61,545 nt of DNA from Saccoglossus kowalevskii. Taxonomy: Eukaryota > Hemichordata > Enteropneusta > Harrimaniidae. The stretch lies in NCBI RefSeq assembly GCF_000003605.2, contig NW_003121063.1, positions 1-61,545 of the forward strand. The letters are read 5' to 3'. This document shows, one piece after another, positions 36,467-48,781 of this stretch. The position numbers were made by a program, and so were the translations under genes. The notes below the pieces were generated by a model. The model was not told the origin of the DNA, did no database searches, and saw only the letters and a program-made list of their open reading frames with translations. Position 1 is the first letter of the stretch, and every line of letters begins with the position of its first letter.

Positions 36467-36940
36467 GAATATATGTATTGGAGCTCTGATAGAATTTTTG
36501 TATTTGACCAATAGTAGAATATTTGTATTGGACCCATGGTAGAATATTTGTGTTGGACCCATGGTAGAATAGTTGTGTTGAACCCCTGGTGGAATATTTG
36601 TGTTGGAGCCATGGCAGCATATTTGTATTGGAGCCCTGGTATAATATCTGTGATGGAGCCCTGGTAGAATATTTGTGTTGAACCTCTGGTAGAATATTTG
36701 TACTGGACCCATGGTAGAATATTTGTGTTGGACCCATAGTAAAATATTTGTATTGGAGCCCTGGTAGAATATTTGTGTTCGACCCATGGTAAAATATTTG
36801 TGTTAGAGCCCTGGTATAATATTTGTGTTTGAGCCCTGGTAGAATATTTGTATTGAACCCCTTGTAGAATATTTGTGTTGGACCCATGGTAGATATTTGT
36901 GTTGGACCCCTGGTAGAATATTTGTGTAGGCGTCCTGGTA
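36467..36940 (+). repeat. Long cassette copy 6 (474 bp)
   Basis: Complete. H reads GACCAATAG, the next monomers carry GTGGAATATTT and GCCATGGCAGCATATTT, and a later one CCCATAGTAAAATATTT. The set is shared with the copies at 55,951 and (mostly) 58,774. Confidence 0.92.
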
Positions 36941-37491
36941 GAATATTTGTGTTGGACTCCTTGTAGAATATTTGTGTTGGAGCCCTGGTAGAATATTTGT
37001 ATTGGACCCATGGTAGAATATTTGTGTTGGAGCCCTGGTAGAATATTAGTGTTGGACTCCTGGTAGAATATTTGTGTTGGAGCCCTGGTAAAATATTTGT
37101 GTTGGACTCCTGGTAGAATATTTGTATTGGACCCATTGTAGAATATTTGTGTTGGACTCCTGGTAGAATATTTGTACTGGACCCCTTGGAGTACATTTGT
37201 ATTGGACCCATGGTAGAATATTTGTGTTGGAGCCCTTGGTAGAATTTTTGTTTTGGACCCCTAGTAGAATATTTGTATTGGACTCCTGGTAGAATATTTG
37301 TGTTGGACTCCTGGTAGAATATTTGTGTTGGAGCCCTGGTAGAATATTTGTATTGGACTCCTGGTAGAATATTTGTATTGGACCCATGGTAGAGTATTTG
37401 TGTTGGAGCCCTGGTAGAATATTTGTGTTGGACTCCTGGTTGAATATTTGTGTTGGACTCCTAGTAGAATATGTGTATTGGACCCATGGTA
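36941..37491 (+). repeat. C-domain
   Basis: ACTCC run with ACCCCTTGGAGTACATTT near 37,185 and GAGCCCTTGGTAGAATTTTTG near 37,230, where the 26-bp monomer should be. Ends in ACTCCTAGTA and GAATATGTG. Confidence 0.87.
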
Positions 37492-37640
37492 GAATATTTG
37501 TGTTTGAGCCCTGGTAGAATATTTGTGCTGGACCCCTGGTAGAATATTTGTATTGAACCCCTTGTAGAATATTTGTGTTGGACCCATGGTAGATATTTGT
37601 GTTGGACCCCTGGTAGAATATTTGTGTAGGCGTCCTGGTA
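37492..37640 (+). repeat. Short cassette, complete (149 bp)
   Basis: Standard order with GTGCTGGACCCC; followed by E, GAGCCC and GCCCTGTTAG as at 579-640. Confidence 0.9.
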
Positions 37641-38090
37641 GAATATTTGTATTGGACCCATGGTAGAATATTTGTGTTGGAGCCCTGTTAGAACATTTGT
37701 GTTGGACCCATGGTAGAATATTTGTGTTGGACCCATGGTAGAATATTTGTGTTGGACCCATGGTAGAATATTTGTGTTGGACCCATGGTAGAATATTTGT
37801 GTTGGAGCCCTGGTAGAATATTTGTATTGGACCCATGGTAGAATATTTGTGTTGGAGCCGTGGTAGAACATTTGTGGTGGAGCCCTGGTAGAATATTTGT
37901 ATTGGACCCATGGTAGAATATTTGTGTTGGAGCCCTGGTAGAACATTTGTGTTGGACCCATGGTAGAATATTTGTGTTGGACCCATGGTAGAATATTTGT
38001 GTTGGAGCCCTGGTAGAACATTTGTGTTGGACCCATGGTAGAACATTTGTGTTGGACCCCTGGTAGAATGTTTGTGTTGGACCCATGGTA
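37641..38090 (+). repeat. Short D-domain
   Basis: CCCA run, GAGCCGTGG and GAACATTT monomers in the order of 580-860 and 15,620-16,000; ends in two GAACATTT/GAATGTTTG variants unlike those copies. Confidence 0.86.
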
Positions 38091-38464
38091 GAATAGTTGT
38101 GTTGAACCCCTAGTAGAATATTTGTGTTGGAGCCCAGGTAGCATATTTGTATTGGAGCCCTGGTAGAATATCTGTGATGGAGCCCTGGTAGAATATTTGT
38201 GTTGAACCTCTGGTAGAATATTTGTACTGGACCCATGGTAGAATATTTGTGTTGGACCCACGGTAGAATATTTGTATTGGAGCCCTGGTAGAATATTTGT
38301 GTTCGACCCATGGTAAAATATTTGTGTTAGAGCCCTGGTAGAATATTTGTGTTTGACCCCTGGTAGAATATTTGTGCTGGACCCCTTCTAGAATATTTGT
38401 GTTGGACCCATGGTAGATATTTGTGTTGGACCCCTGGTAGAATATTTGTGTAGGCGTCCTGGTA
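38091..38464 (+). repeat. Truncated long cassette (374 bp)
   Basis: Starts at GAATAGTTG, lacking G, H, E and CCCA; otherwise 15 monomers to F at 38,440. The GTTTGA monomer carries CCCC, and the place of GAACCCC is taken by GTGCTGGACCCCTTCTA. Confidence 0.88.
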
Positions 38465-40363
38465 GAATATTTGTGTTGGACTCCTTGTAGAATATTTGTG
38501 TTGGAGCCCTGGTAGAATATTTGTATTGGACCCATGGTAAATATTTGTGTTGGAGCCCTGGTAGAATATTTGTTTTGGACCCATGGTAGAACATTTGTGG
38601 TGGAGCGCTCGTAGAATATTTGTATTGGACCCATGGTAGAATATTTGTGTTGGAGCCCTGGTAGAACATTTGTGTTGGACCCATGGTAGAATATTTGTGT
38701 TGGACCCATGGTAGAAAATTTGTGTTGGAGCCCTGGTAGAACATTTGTGTTGGACCCATGGTAGAATATTTGTGTTGGACCCATGGTAGAATATTTGTAT
38801 TGGGCCCATGGTAGAACATTTGTGGTGGAGCCCTGGTAGAATATTTGTATTGGACCCATGGTAGAATATTTGTGTTGGAGCCCTGGTAGAACATTTTTGT
38901 TGGACCCATGGTAGAATATTTTTGTTGGACCCATGGTAGTATATTTGTGTTGGAGCCCTGGTAGAACATCTGTGTTGGACCCATGGTAGAATATTTGTGT
39001 TGGAACCCTGGTAGAATATATGTATTGGCGCTCTGATAGAATTTTTGTATTTGACCCATAGTAGAATATTTGTATTGGACCCATGGTAGAATATTTGTGT
39101 TGGACCCATGGTAGAATAGTTGTGTTGAACCCCTGGTAGAATATTTGTGTTGGAGCCCTGGTAGCATATTTGTATTGGAGCCCTGGTAGAATATCTGTGA
39201 TGGAGCCCTGGTAGAATATTTGTGTTGAACCTATGGTAGAATATTTGTACTGGACCCATGGTAGAATATTTGTGTTGGACCCATGGTAGAATATTTGTAT
39301 TGGAGCCCTGGTAGAATATTTGTGTTCGACCCATGGTAAAACATTTGTGGTGGAGCCCTGGTAGAATATTTGTATTGGACCCATGGTAGAATATTTGTGT
39401 TGGAGCCCTGGTAGAACATTTGTGTTGGACCCATGGTAGAATATTTGTGTTGGACCCATGGTAGAATATTTGTGTTGGAGCCCTGGTAGAACATTTGTGT
39501 TGGACCCATGGTAGAATATTTGTGTTGGACCCATGGTAGAATATTTGTATTGGACCCATGGTAGAACATTTGTGGTGGAGCCCTGGTAGAATATTTGTAT
39601 TGGACCCATGGTAGAATATTTGTGTTGGAGCCCTGGTAGAACATTTGTGTTGGACCCATGGTAGAATATTTGTGTTGGAACCCTGTTAGAATATATGTAT
39701 TGGAGCTCTGATAGAATTTTTGTATTTGACCCATAGTAGAATATTTGTATTGGACCCATGGTAGAATATTTGTGTTGGAGCCGTGGTAAAACATTTGTGG
39801 TGGAGCCCTGGTAGAATATTTGTATTGGACCCATGGTAGAATATTTGTGTTGGAGCCCTGGTAGAACATTTGTGTTGGACCCATGGTAAAATATTTGTGT
39901 TGGACCCATGGTAGAATATTTGTGTTGGAGTCCTGGTAGAACATTTGTGTTGGACCCATGGTAGAATATTTGTGTTGGACCCTTGGTAGAATATTTGTAA
40001 TGGACCCGTGGTAGAATATTTGAGTTGGAACCATGGTAGAATATTTGTGTTGGACCCATGGTAGAATATTTGTATTGAAGCCCTGGTAGAACATTTGTGG
40101 TGGAGCCCTGGTAGAATATTTGTGTTGGACCCATGGTAGAATATTTGTGTTGGAGCCCTGGTAGAATATTTGTGTTGGACTCCTTGTAGAATATTTGTGT
40201 TGGAGCCCTGGTAGAATATTTGTATTGGACTCCTGGTAGAATATTTGTATTGAAACCATGGTAGAGTATTTGTGTTGGAGCCCTGGTAGAATATTTGTGT
40301 TGGACTCCTGGTAGAATATTTGTGTTGGACTCCTAGTAGAATATGTGTATTGGACCCATGGTA
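38465..40363 (+). repeat. D-domains around a broken long cassette, then C-domain
   Basis: D-type to 39,013. A long cassette begins at G (39,014; GGCGCTC) but after TTCGACC jumps to AAACATTTGTGG at about 39,335. D-type continues with GH near 39,695 and GTGGTAAAACATTT, to 40,130. A C segment with GAAACCATGG (40,253) ends in the GAATATGTG lead-in. Confidence 0.85.
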
Positions 40364-40512
40364 GAATATTTGTGTTTGAGCCCTGGTAGAATATTTGTGC
40401 TGGACCTCTGGTAGAATATTTGTATTGAACCCCTTGTAGAATATTTGTGTTGGACCCATGGTAGATATTTGTGTTGGACCCCTGGTAGAATATTTGTGTA
40501 GGCGTCCTGGTA
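40364..40512 (+). repeat. Short cassette, complete (149 bp)
   Basis: Standard order; GTGCTGG monomer ends CCTCTGG. Second F 225 bp downstream at 40,713, as at 33.4-33.6 kb. Confidence 0.9.
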
Positions 40513-41437
40513 GAATATTTGTATTGGACCCATGGTAGAATATTTGTGTTGGAGCCCTGGTAGAACATTTGTGTTGGACCCATGGTAGAATATTTGTGTT
40601 GGACCCATGGTAGAATATTTGTGTTGGACCCATGGTAGAATATTTGTGTTGGACCCATGGTAGAATATTTGTGTTGGAGCCCTGGTAGAATATTTGTATT
40701 GGACCCCTGGTAGAATATTTGTGTAGGCGTCCTGGTAGAATATTTGTATTGGACCCATGGTAGAATATTTGTGTTGGAGCCCTGGTAGAACATTTGTGTT
40801 GGACCCATGGTAGAATATTTGTGTTGGACCCTTGGTAGAATATTTGTATTGGACCCATGTTAAAATATTTGTGTTGGAGCCCTGGTAGAACATTTGTGTT
40901 GGACCCATGCTAGAATATTTGTGTTGGACCCCTGGTAGAATATTTGTGTTGGACCCATGGTAGAATATTTGTGTTGGAGCCGTGGTAGAACATTTGTGGT
41001 GGAGCCCTGGTAGAATATTTGTTTTGTACCCCTGGTAGAATATTTGTATTGGACCCATGGTAGAATATTTGTGTTGGAGCCCTGGTAGAACATTTGTGTT
41101 GGACCCATGGTAGAATATTTGTGTTGTACCCATGGTAAAATATTTGTGTTGGAGCCCTGGTAGAACATTTGTGTTGAACCCATGGTAGAATATTTGTGTT
41201 GGACCCATGGTAGAATATTTGTATTGCACCCATGGTAGAACATTTGTGGTGGAGCCCTGGTAGAATATTTGTATTGGACCCATGGTAGAATATTTGTGTT
41301 GGAGCCCTGGTAGAACATTTGCGTTGGACCCATGGTAGAATATTTGTGTTGGACCCATGGTAGAATATTTGTGTTGGAGCCCTGGTAGAACATTTGTGTT
41401 GGACCCATGGTAGAATATTTGTGTTGGAACCCTGGTA
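40513..41437 (+). repeat. D-domain
   Basis: CCCATGTTAAAA (40,856), CCCATGCTAG (40,908), TTTTGTACCCC, GTTGTACCC, GTATTGCACCC and CATTTGCGTTGG variants; the order resembles 33.4-33.85 kb and then 10.95-11.27 kb. Confidence 0.86.
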
Positions 41438-41911
41438 GAATATATGTGTTGGAGCTCTGATAGAATTTTTGTATTTGACCCATAGTAGAATATTTGTATT
41501 GGGCCCATGGTAGAATATTTGTGTTGGACCCATGGTAGAATAGTTGTGTTGAACCCCTGGTAGAATATTTGTGTTGGAGCCCTGGTAGCATATTTGTATT
41601 GGAGCCCTGGTATAATATCTGTGATGGAGCCCTGGTAGAATATTTGTGTTGAACCTCTGGTAGAATATTTGTACTGGACCCATGGTAGAATATTTGTGTT
41701 GGACCCATGGTAGAATATTTGTATTGGAGCCCTGGTAGAATATTTGTGTTCGACCCATGGTAAAATATTTGTGTTAGAGCCCTGGTAGAATATTTGTGTT
41801 TGAGCCCTGGTAGAATATTTGTATTGAACCCCTTGTAGAATATTTGTGTTGGACCCATGGTAGATATTTGTGTTGGACCCCTGGTAGAATATTTGTGTAG
41901 GCGTCCTGGTA
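41438..41911 (+). repeat. Long cassette copy 7 (474 bp)
   Basis: Complete; G reads ATATGTGTTGG rather than ATATGTATTGG, and the next E has GGGCCC. Upstream half of the 1,323-bp duplication. Confidence 0.93.
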
Positions 41912-42760
41912 GAATATTTGTGTTGGACTCCTTGTAGAATATTTGTGTTGGAGCCCTGGTAGAATATTTGTATTGGACCCATGGTAGAATATTTGTGTTG
42001 GAGCCCTGGTAGAATATTTTTGTTGGACTCCTGGTAGAATATTTGTGTTGGACTCCTGGTAGAATATTTGTGTTGGAGCCCTGGTAGAATATTTGTGTTG
42101 GACTCCTGGTAGAATATTTGTATTGGACCTATGGTAGAATATTTGTGTTGGAGCCCCTGGTAGAATATTTGTTTTGGACCCCTAGTAGAATATTTGTATT
42201 GGACTCCTGGTAGAATATTTGTGTTAGACTCCTGGTAGAATATTTGTGTTGGAGCCCTGGTAGAATATTTGTATTGGACTCCTGGTAGAATATTTGTATT
42301 GGACCCATGGTAGAGTATTTGTGTTGGAGCCCTGGTAGAATATTTGTGTTGGACTCCTGGTAGAATATTTGTGTTGGACTCCTAGTAGAATATTTGTATT
42401 GAACCCCTTGTAGAATATTTGTGTTGGACCCATGGTAGATATTGTGTTGGACCCCTGGTAGAATATTTGTGTAGGCGTCCTGGTAGAATATTTGTATTGG
42501 ACCCATGGTAGAATATTTGTGTTGGAGCGCTGGTAGAACATTTGTGTTGGACCCATGGTAGAATATTTGTGTTGGACCCATGGTAGAATATTTGTGTTGG
42601 AGCCCTGGTAGAACATTTGTGTTGGACCCATGGTAGAATATTTGTGTTGGACCCTTGGTAGAATATTTGTATTGGACCAATGGTAGAATATTTGAGTTGG
42701 AGCCCTGGTAGAACATTTGTGTTGGACCCATGGTAGAATATTTGTGTTGGAACCCTGGTA
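41912..42760 (+). repeat. C-domain, shortened tail and D segment
   Basis: ACTCC run, ACCTATGG (42,127), 26-bp monomer, ACTCCTAGTA leading straight into GAACCCC, CCCA, 23-bp GATATTGTG and F (42,461); then E, GAGCGC and GAACATTT monomers to ACCAATGG (42,676) and the duplication junction. Confidence 0.88.
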
Positions 42761-43234
42761 GAATATATGTGTTGGAGCTCTGATAGAATTTTTGTATTTG
42801 ACCCATAGTAGAATATTTGTATTGGACCCATGGTAGAATATTTGTGTTGGACCCATGGTAGAATAGTTGTGTTGAACCCCTGGTAGAATATTTGTGTTGG
42901 AGCCCTGGTAGCATATTTGTATTGGAGCCCTGGTATAATATCTGTGATGGAGCCCTGGTAGAATATTTGTGTTGAACCTCTGGTAGAATATTTGTACTGG
43001 ACCCATGGTAGAATATTTGTGTTGGACCCATGGTAGAATATTTGTATTGGAGCCCTGGTAGAATATTTGTGTTCGACCCATGGTAAAATATTTGTGTTAG
43101 AGCCCTGGTAGAATATTTGTGTTTGAGCCCTGGTAGAATATTTGTATTGAACCCCTTGTAGAATATTTGTGTTGGACCCATGGTAGATATTTGTGTTGGA
43201 CCCCTGGTAGAATATTTGTGTAGGCGTCCTGGTA
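42761..43234 (+). repeat. Long cassette copy 8 (474 bp)
   Basis: Complete, with the same ATATGTG change as copy 7, 1,323 bp downstream of it. Confidence 0.93.
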
Positions 43235-46200
43235 GAATATTTGTGTTGGACTCCTTGTAGAATATTTGTGTTGGAGCCCTGGTAGAATATTTGTATTGGA
43301 CCCATGGTAGAATATTTGTGTTGGAGCCCTGGTAGAATATTTTTGTTGGACTCCTGGTAGAATATTTGTGTTGGACTCCTGGTAGAATATTTGTGTTGGA
43401 GCCCTGGTAGAATATTTGTGTTGGACTCCTGGTAGAATATTTGTATTGGACCTATGGTAGAATATTTGTGTTGGAGCCCCTGGTAGAATATTTGTTTTGG
43501 ACCCCTAGTAGAATATTTGTATTGGACTCCTGGTAGAATATTTGTGTTAGACTCCTGGTAGAATATTTGTGTTGGAGCCCTGGTAGAATATTTGTATTGG
43601 ACTCCTGGTAGAATATTTGTATTGGACCCATGGTAGAGTATTTGTGTTGGAGCCCTGGTAGAATATTTGTGTTGGACTCCTGGTAGAATATTTGTGTTGG
43701 ACGCCTAGTAGAATATTTGTATTGAACCCCTTGTAGAATATTTGTGTTGGACCCATGGTAGATATTGTGTTGGACCCCTGGTAGAATATTTGTGTAGGCG
43801 TCCTGGTAGAATATTTGTATTGGACCCATGGTAGAATATTTGTGTTGGAGCGCTGGTAGAACATTTGTGTTGGACCCATGGTAGAATATTTGTGTTGGAC
43901 CCATGGTAGAATATTTGTGTTGGAGCCCTGGTAGAACATTTGTGTTGGACCCATGGTAGAATATTTGTGTTGGACCCTTGGTAGAATATTTGTATTGGAC
44001 CAATGGTAGAATATTTGAGTTGGACCCATGGTAGAATATTTGTGTTGGACCCTTGGTAGAATATTTGTATTGGACCCATGTTAAAATATTTGTGTTGGAA
44101 CCCTGGTAGAATATATGTATTGGTGCTCTGATAGAATTTTTGTATTTGACCCATAGTAGAATATTTGTATTGGACCCATGGTAGAACATTTGTGGTGGAG
44201 CCCTGGTAGAATATTTGTATTGGACCCATGGTAAAATATTTGTGTTGGAGCCCTGGTAGAATATTTGTTTTGTACCCTTGGTAGAACATTTGTGGTGGAG
44301 CCCTGGTAGAATATTTGTATTGGACCATAGTAGAATATTTGAGTTGGAGCCCTGGTAGAACATTTGTGTTGAACCCATGGTAGAATATTTGTGTTGGACC
44401 CATGGTAGAATATTTGTTTTGGAGCCCTGGTAGAACATTTGTGTTGGACCCATGGTAGAATATTTGTGTTGGACCCTTGGTAGAATATTTGTATTGGACC
44501 CATGGTAGAATATTTGAGTTGGACCCATGGTAGAATATTTGTGTTGGACCCTTGGTAGAATATTTGTATTGGACCCATGGTGAAATATTTGTGTTGGAGC
44601 CCTGGTAGAACATTTGTGTTGGACCCATGGTAGAATATTTGTGTTGGACCGCTGGCAGAATATTTGTGTTGGACCCATGGTAGAATATTTGTGTTGGAGC
44701 CGTGGTAGAACATTTGTGGTGGAGCCCTGGTAGAATATTTGTATTGGACCCATGGTAAAATATTTGTGTTGGAGCCCTGGTAGAATATTTGTTTTGGACC
44801 CATGGTAGAACATTTGTGGTGGAGCCCTGGTAGAATATTTGTATTGGACCCATGGTAGAATATTTGTGTTGGAGCCCTGGTAGAACATTTGTGTTGGACC
44901 CATGGTAGAATATTTGTGTTGGACCCATGGTAGAATATTTGTGTTGGAGCCCTGGTAGAACATTTGTGTTGGACCCATGGTAGAATATTTGTGTTGGACC
45001 CCTGGTAGAACATTTGTGTTGGAGCCCTGGTAGAATGTTTGTTTTCGATCCCTGGTAGAATATTTGTGGAGGAGCCCTGGTACAATATTTCTGTTGGAGC
45101 CCTGGTAGAATATTTGTGTTGGACCCATGGTAGAATATTTGTATTGGACTCATGGTAGAATATTTGTGGTTGAGCCCTGGTAGGATATTTGTATTGGAGC
45201 CCTGGTAGAATATTTGTGTTGGACTCCTGATGGAATATTTGTGTTGGACCCTTGGTAGAATATTTGTATTGGACCCATGGTAAAATATTTGTGTTGGAGC
45301 CCTGGTAGAACATTTGTGTTGGACCCATGGTAGAATATTTGTGTTCGACCCCTGGTAGAATATTTGTGTTGGACTCATGGTAGAATATTTGTGTTGGAGC
45401 CGTGGTAGAACATTTGTGGTGGAGCCCTGGTAGAATATTTGTATTGGACGCATGGTAAAATATTTGTGTTGGAGCCCTGGTAGAATATTTGTTTTGGACC
45501 CATGGTAGAACATTTGTGGTGGAGCCCTGGTAGAATATTTGTATTGGACCCATGGTAGAATATTTGTGTTGGAGCCCTGGTAGAACATTTGTGTTGGACC
45601 CATGGTAGAATATTTGTGTTGGACCCATGGTAGAATATTTGTGTTGGAGCCCTGGTAGAACATTTGTGTTGGACCCATGATAGAATATTTGCGTTGGACC
45701 CATGGTAGAATATTTGTATTGGACCCATGGTAGAACATTTGTGGTGGAGCCCTGGTAGAATATTTGTATTGGTGGACCCATGGTAGAATATTTGTGTTGG
45801 AGCCCTGGTAGAACATTTGTGTTGGACCCATGGTAGAATATTTGTGATGGACCCATGGTAGAATATTTGTGTTGGAACCCTGGTAGAATATATGTATTGG
45901 AGCTCTGATAGAATTTTTGTATTTGACCCATAGTAGAATATTTGTATTGGACCCATGGTAGAATATTTGTGTTGGACCCATGGTAGAATAGTTGTGTTGG
46001 AGCCCTGGTAGAACATTTGTGTTGGACCCATGGTAGAATATTTGTGTTGGACCCATGGTAGAATATTTGTGTTGGACCCATGGTAGAATATTTGTGTTGA
46101 ACCCCTGGTAGAATATTTGTGTTGAAGCCCTGGTAGAACATTTGTGGTGGAGCCCTGGTAGAATATTTGTATTGGACCCATGGTAGAATATTTGTGTTGG

Positions 46201-46609
46201 AGCCCTGGTAGAACATTTGTGTTGGACCATGGTAGAATATTTGTGTTGGACCTATGGTAGAATATTTGTGTTGGACCCATGGTAGAATATTTGTGTTGGA
46301 CCCATGGTAGAATATTTGTATTGAAGCCCTGGTAGAACATTTGTGGTGGAGCCCTGGTAGAATATTTGTATTGGACCCATGGTAGAATATTTGTGTTGGA
46401 GCCCTGGTAGAATATTTGTGTTGGACTCCTTGTAGAATATTTGTGTTGGAGCCCTGGTAGAATATTTGTATTGGACTCCTGGTAGAATATTTGTATTGAA
46501 ACCATGGTAGAGTATTTGTGTTGGAGCCCTGGTAGAATATTTGTGTTGGACTCCTGGTAGAATATTTGTGTTGGACTCCTAGTAGAATATGTGTATTGGA
46601 CCCATGGTA
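43235..46609 (+). repeat. C-domain, long D-domain, C-domain
   Basis: To 44,013 this is the downstream duplication copy (F at 43,784). Then a GH with GGTGCTC (44,115) matching 0.9 kb; GACCGCTGGCAGAA (44,649); the TTTTCGATCCC run (45,036-45,240); the 3-bp insertion ATTGGTGGACCC (45,768); and GH at 45,886. C-type from 46,390 with GAAACCATGG (46,498) and the GAATATGTG lead-in. Confidence 0.86.
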
Positions 46610-46758
46610 GAATATTTGTGTTTGAGCCCTGGTAGAATATTTGTGCTGGACCTCTGGTAGAATATTTGTATTGAACCCCTTGTAGAATATTTGTGTTGGA
46701 CCCATGGTAGATATTTGTGTTGGACCCCTGGTAGAATATTTGTGTAGGCGTCCTGGTA
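46610..46758 (+). repeat. Short cassette, complete (149 bp)
   Basis: Standard order, GTGCTGG monomer ending CCTCTGG. Confidence 0.9.
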
Positions 46759-46800
46759 GAATATTTGTATTGGACCCATGGTAGAATATTTGTGTTGGAG

Positions 46801-47095
46801 CCCTGGTAGAACATTTGTGTTGGACCCATGGTAGAATATTTGTCTTGGACCCATGGAAGAATATTTGTGTTGGACCCATGGTAGAATATTTGTGTTGGAG
46901 CCCTGGTAGAATATTTGTATTGGACCCATGGTAGAATATTTGTGTTGGAGCCCTGGTAGAACATTTGTGTTGGACCCATGGTAGAATATTTGTCTTGGAC
47001 CCATGGAAGAATATTTGTGTTGGACCCATGGTAGAATATTTGTGTTGGAGCCCTGGTAGAATATTTGTATTGGACCCATGGTAGAATATTTGTGT
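46801..47095 (+). repeat. 150-bp direct tandem duplication (6 monomers)
   Basis: 46,801-46,950 and 46,951-47,095 are identical by eye, including the rare GTCTTGG and GGAAGAA monomers (46,841 and 46,991), until the second copy switches to TTCGACC at 47,096. Confidence 0.93.
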
Positions 47096-48382
47096 TCGAC
47101 CCATGGTAAAATATTTGTGTTAGAGCCCTGGTAGAATATTTGTGTTTGAGCCCTGGTAGAATATTTGTATTGAACCCCTTGTAGAATATCTGTGTTGGAC
47201 CCATGGTAGATATTTATGTTGGACCCCTGGTAGAATATTTGTGTAGGCGTCCTGGTAGAATATTTGTGTTGGACTCATTGTAGAATATTTGTATTGGACC
47301 CATGGTACAATATCTGTGTTGGATCCCTGGTAGAACATTTGTGTTGGACCCATGGTAGAATATTTGTGTTGGACCCATGGTAGAATATTTGTGTTGGACC
47401 CATGGTAGAATATTTGTGTTGGACCCATGGTAGAATATTTTTGTTGAAGCCGTGGTAGAATATTTGTATTGGACCCATGGTAGAATATTTGTGTTGGAGC
47501 CGTGGTAGAACATTTGTGGTGGAGCCCTGGTAGAATATTTGTATTGGACCCATGGTAGAATATTTGTGTTGGAGCCCTGGTAGAACATTTGTGTTGGACC
47601 CATGGTAGAATATTTGTGTTGGACCCATGGTAGAATATTTGTTTTGGAGCCCTGGTAGAACATTTGTGTTGGACCCATGGTAGAATATTTGTGTTGGACC
47701 CTTGGTAGAATATTTGTATTGGACCCATGGTAGAATATTTGAGTTGGACCCATGGTAGAATATTTGTGTTGGACCCTTGGTAGAATATTTGTATTGGACC
47801 CATGGTGAAATATTTGTGTTGGAGCCCTGGTAGAACATTTGTGTTGGACCCATGGTAGAATATTTGTGTTGGACCGCTGGCAGAATATTTGTGTTGGACC
47901 CATGGTAGAATATTTGTGTTGGAGCCGTGGTAGAACATTTGTGGTGGAGCCCTGGTAGAATATTTGTATTGGACCCATGGTAAAATATTTGTGTTGGAGC
48001 CCTGGTAGAATATTTGTTTTGGACCCATGGTAGAACATTTGTGGTGGAGCCCTGGTAGAATATTTGTATTGGACCCATGGTAGAATATTTGTGTTGGAGC
48101 CCTGGTAGAACATTTGTGTTGGACCCATGGTAGAATATTTGTGTTGGACCCATGGTAGAATATTTGTGTTGGAGCCCTGGTAGAACATTTGTGTTGGACC
48201 CATGGTAGAATAATTGTGTTGGACCCATGGTAGAATATTTGTATTGGACCCATGGTAGAACATTTGTGGTGGAGCCCTGGTAGAATATTTGTATTGGACC
48301 CATGGTAGAATATTTGTGTTGGAGCCCTGGTAGAACATTTGTGTTGGACCCATGGTAGAATATTTGTGTTGGAACCCTGGTA
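47096..48382 (+). repeat. Cassette tail and D-domain
   Basis: The tail (TTCGACC, TTAGAG, GTTTGAG, GAACCCC, GAATATCTG CCCA, GATATTTATG) closes in F at 47,233. It shares GAATATCTG and TTTATG with 25.0 kb but lacks the extra CCCC monomer there. D-type follows with ACTCATTG, GATCCCTGG, GACCGCTGGCAGAA (47,873) and GAATAATTG (48,211). Confidence 0.86.
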
Positions 48383-48781
48383 GAATATATGTATTGGAGC
48401 TCTGATAGAATTTTTGTATTTGACCCATAGTAGAATATTTGTATTGGACCCATGGTAGAATATTTGTGTTGAACCCATGGTAGAATAGTTGTGTTGAACT
48501 CCTGGTAGAATATTTGTGTTGGAGCCCTGGTAGCATATTTGTACTGGACCCATGGTAGAATATTTGTGTTGGACCCATGGTAAAATATTTGTATTGGAGC
48601 CCTGTTAGAATATTTGTGTTTCGACCCATGGTAAAATATTTGTGTTAGAGCCCTGGTAGAATATTTGTGTTTGAGCCCTGGTAGAATATTTGTATTGAAC
48701 CCCTTGTAGAATATTTGTGTTGGACCCATGTAGATATTTGTGTTGGACCCCTGGTAGAATATTTGTGTAGGCGTCCTGGTA
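48383..48781 (+). repeat. Internally deleted long cassette (399 bp)
   Basis: GCATATTTG is fused directly to TACTGGACCC near 48,531-48,550, so the cassette is 75 bp (three monomers) short. GAACCCATGG and GAACTCC identify it as a sister of the 26,263 copy. Two one-base shifts (TTTCGACC at about 48,620 and CATGTAG at about 48,728) cancel out. Confidence 0.9.

Larger units (their letters stand above)
41365..44013 (+). repeat. 1,323-bp direct tandem duplication
   Basis: Landmarks repeat exactly 1,323 bp apart: G 41,438/42,761; F 41,887/43,210; F 42,461/43,784. The unit is 53 monomers minus two bases and contains one long cassette, one C-domain and one shortened tail. The copy junction is near 42,690, where TTTGAGTTGG switches to GAGCCC instead of CCCA. 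Isolated differences include GGGCCC at 41,501 and ACGCC at 43,701. Confidence 0.93.
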
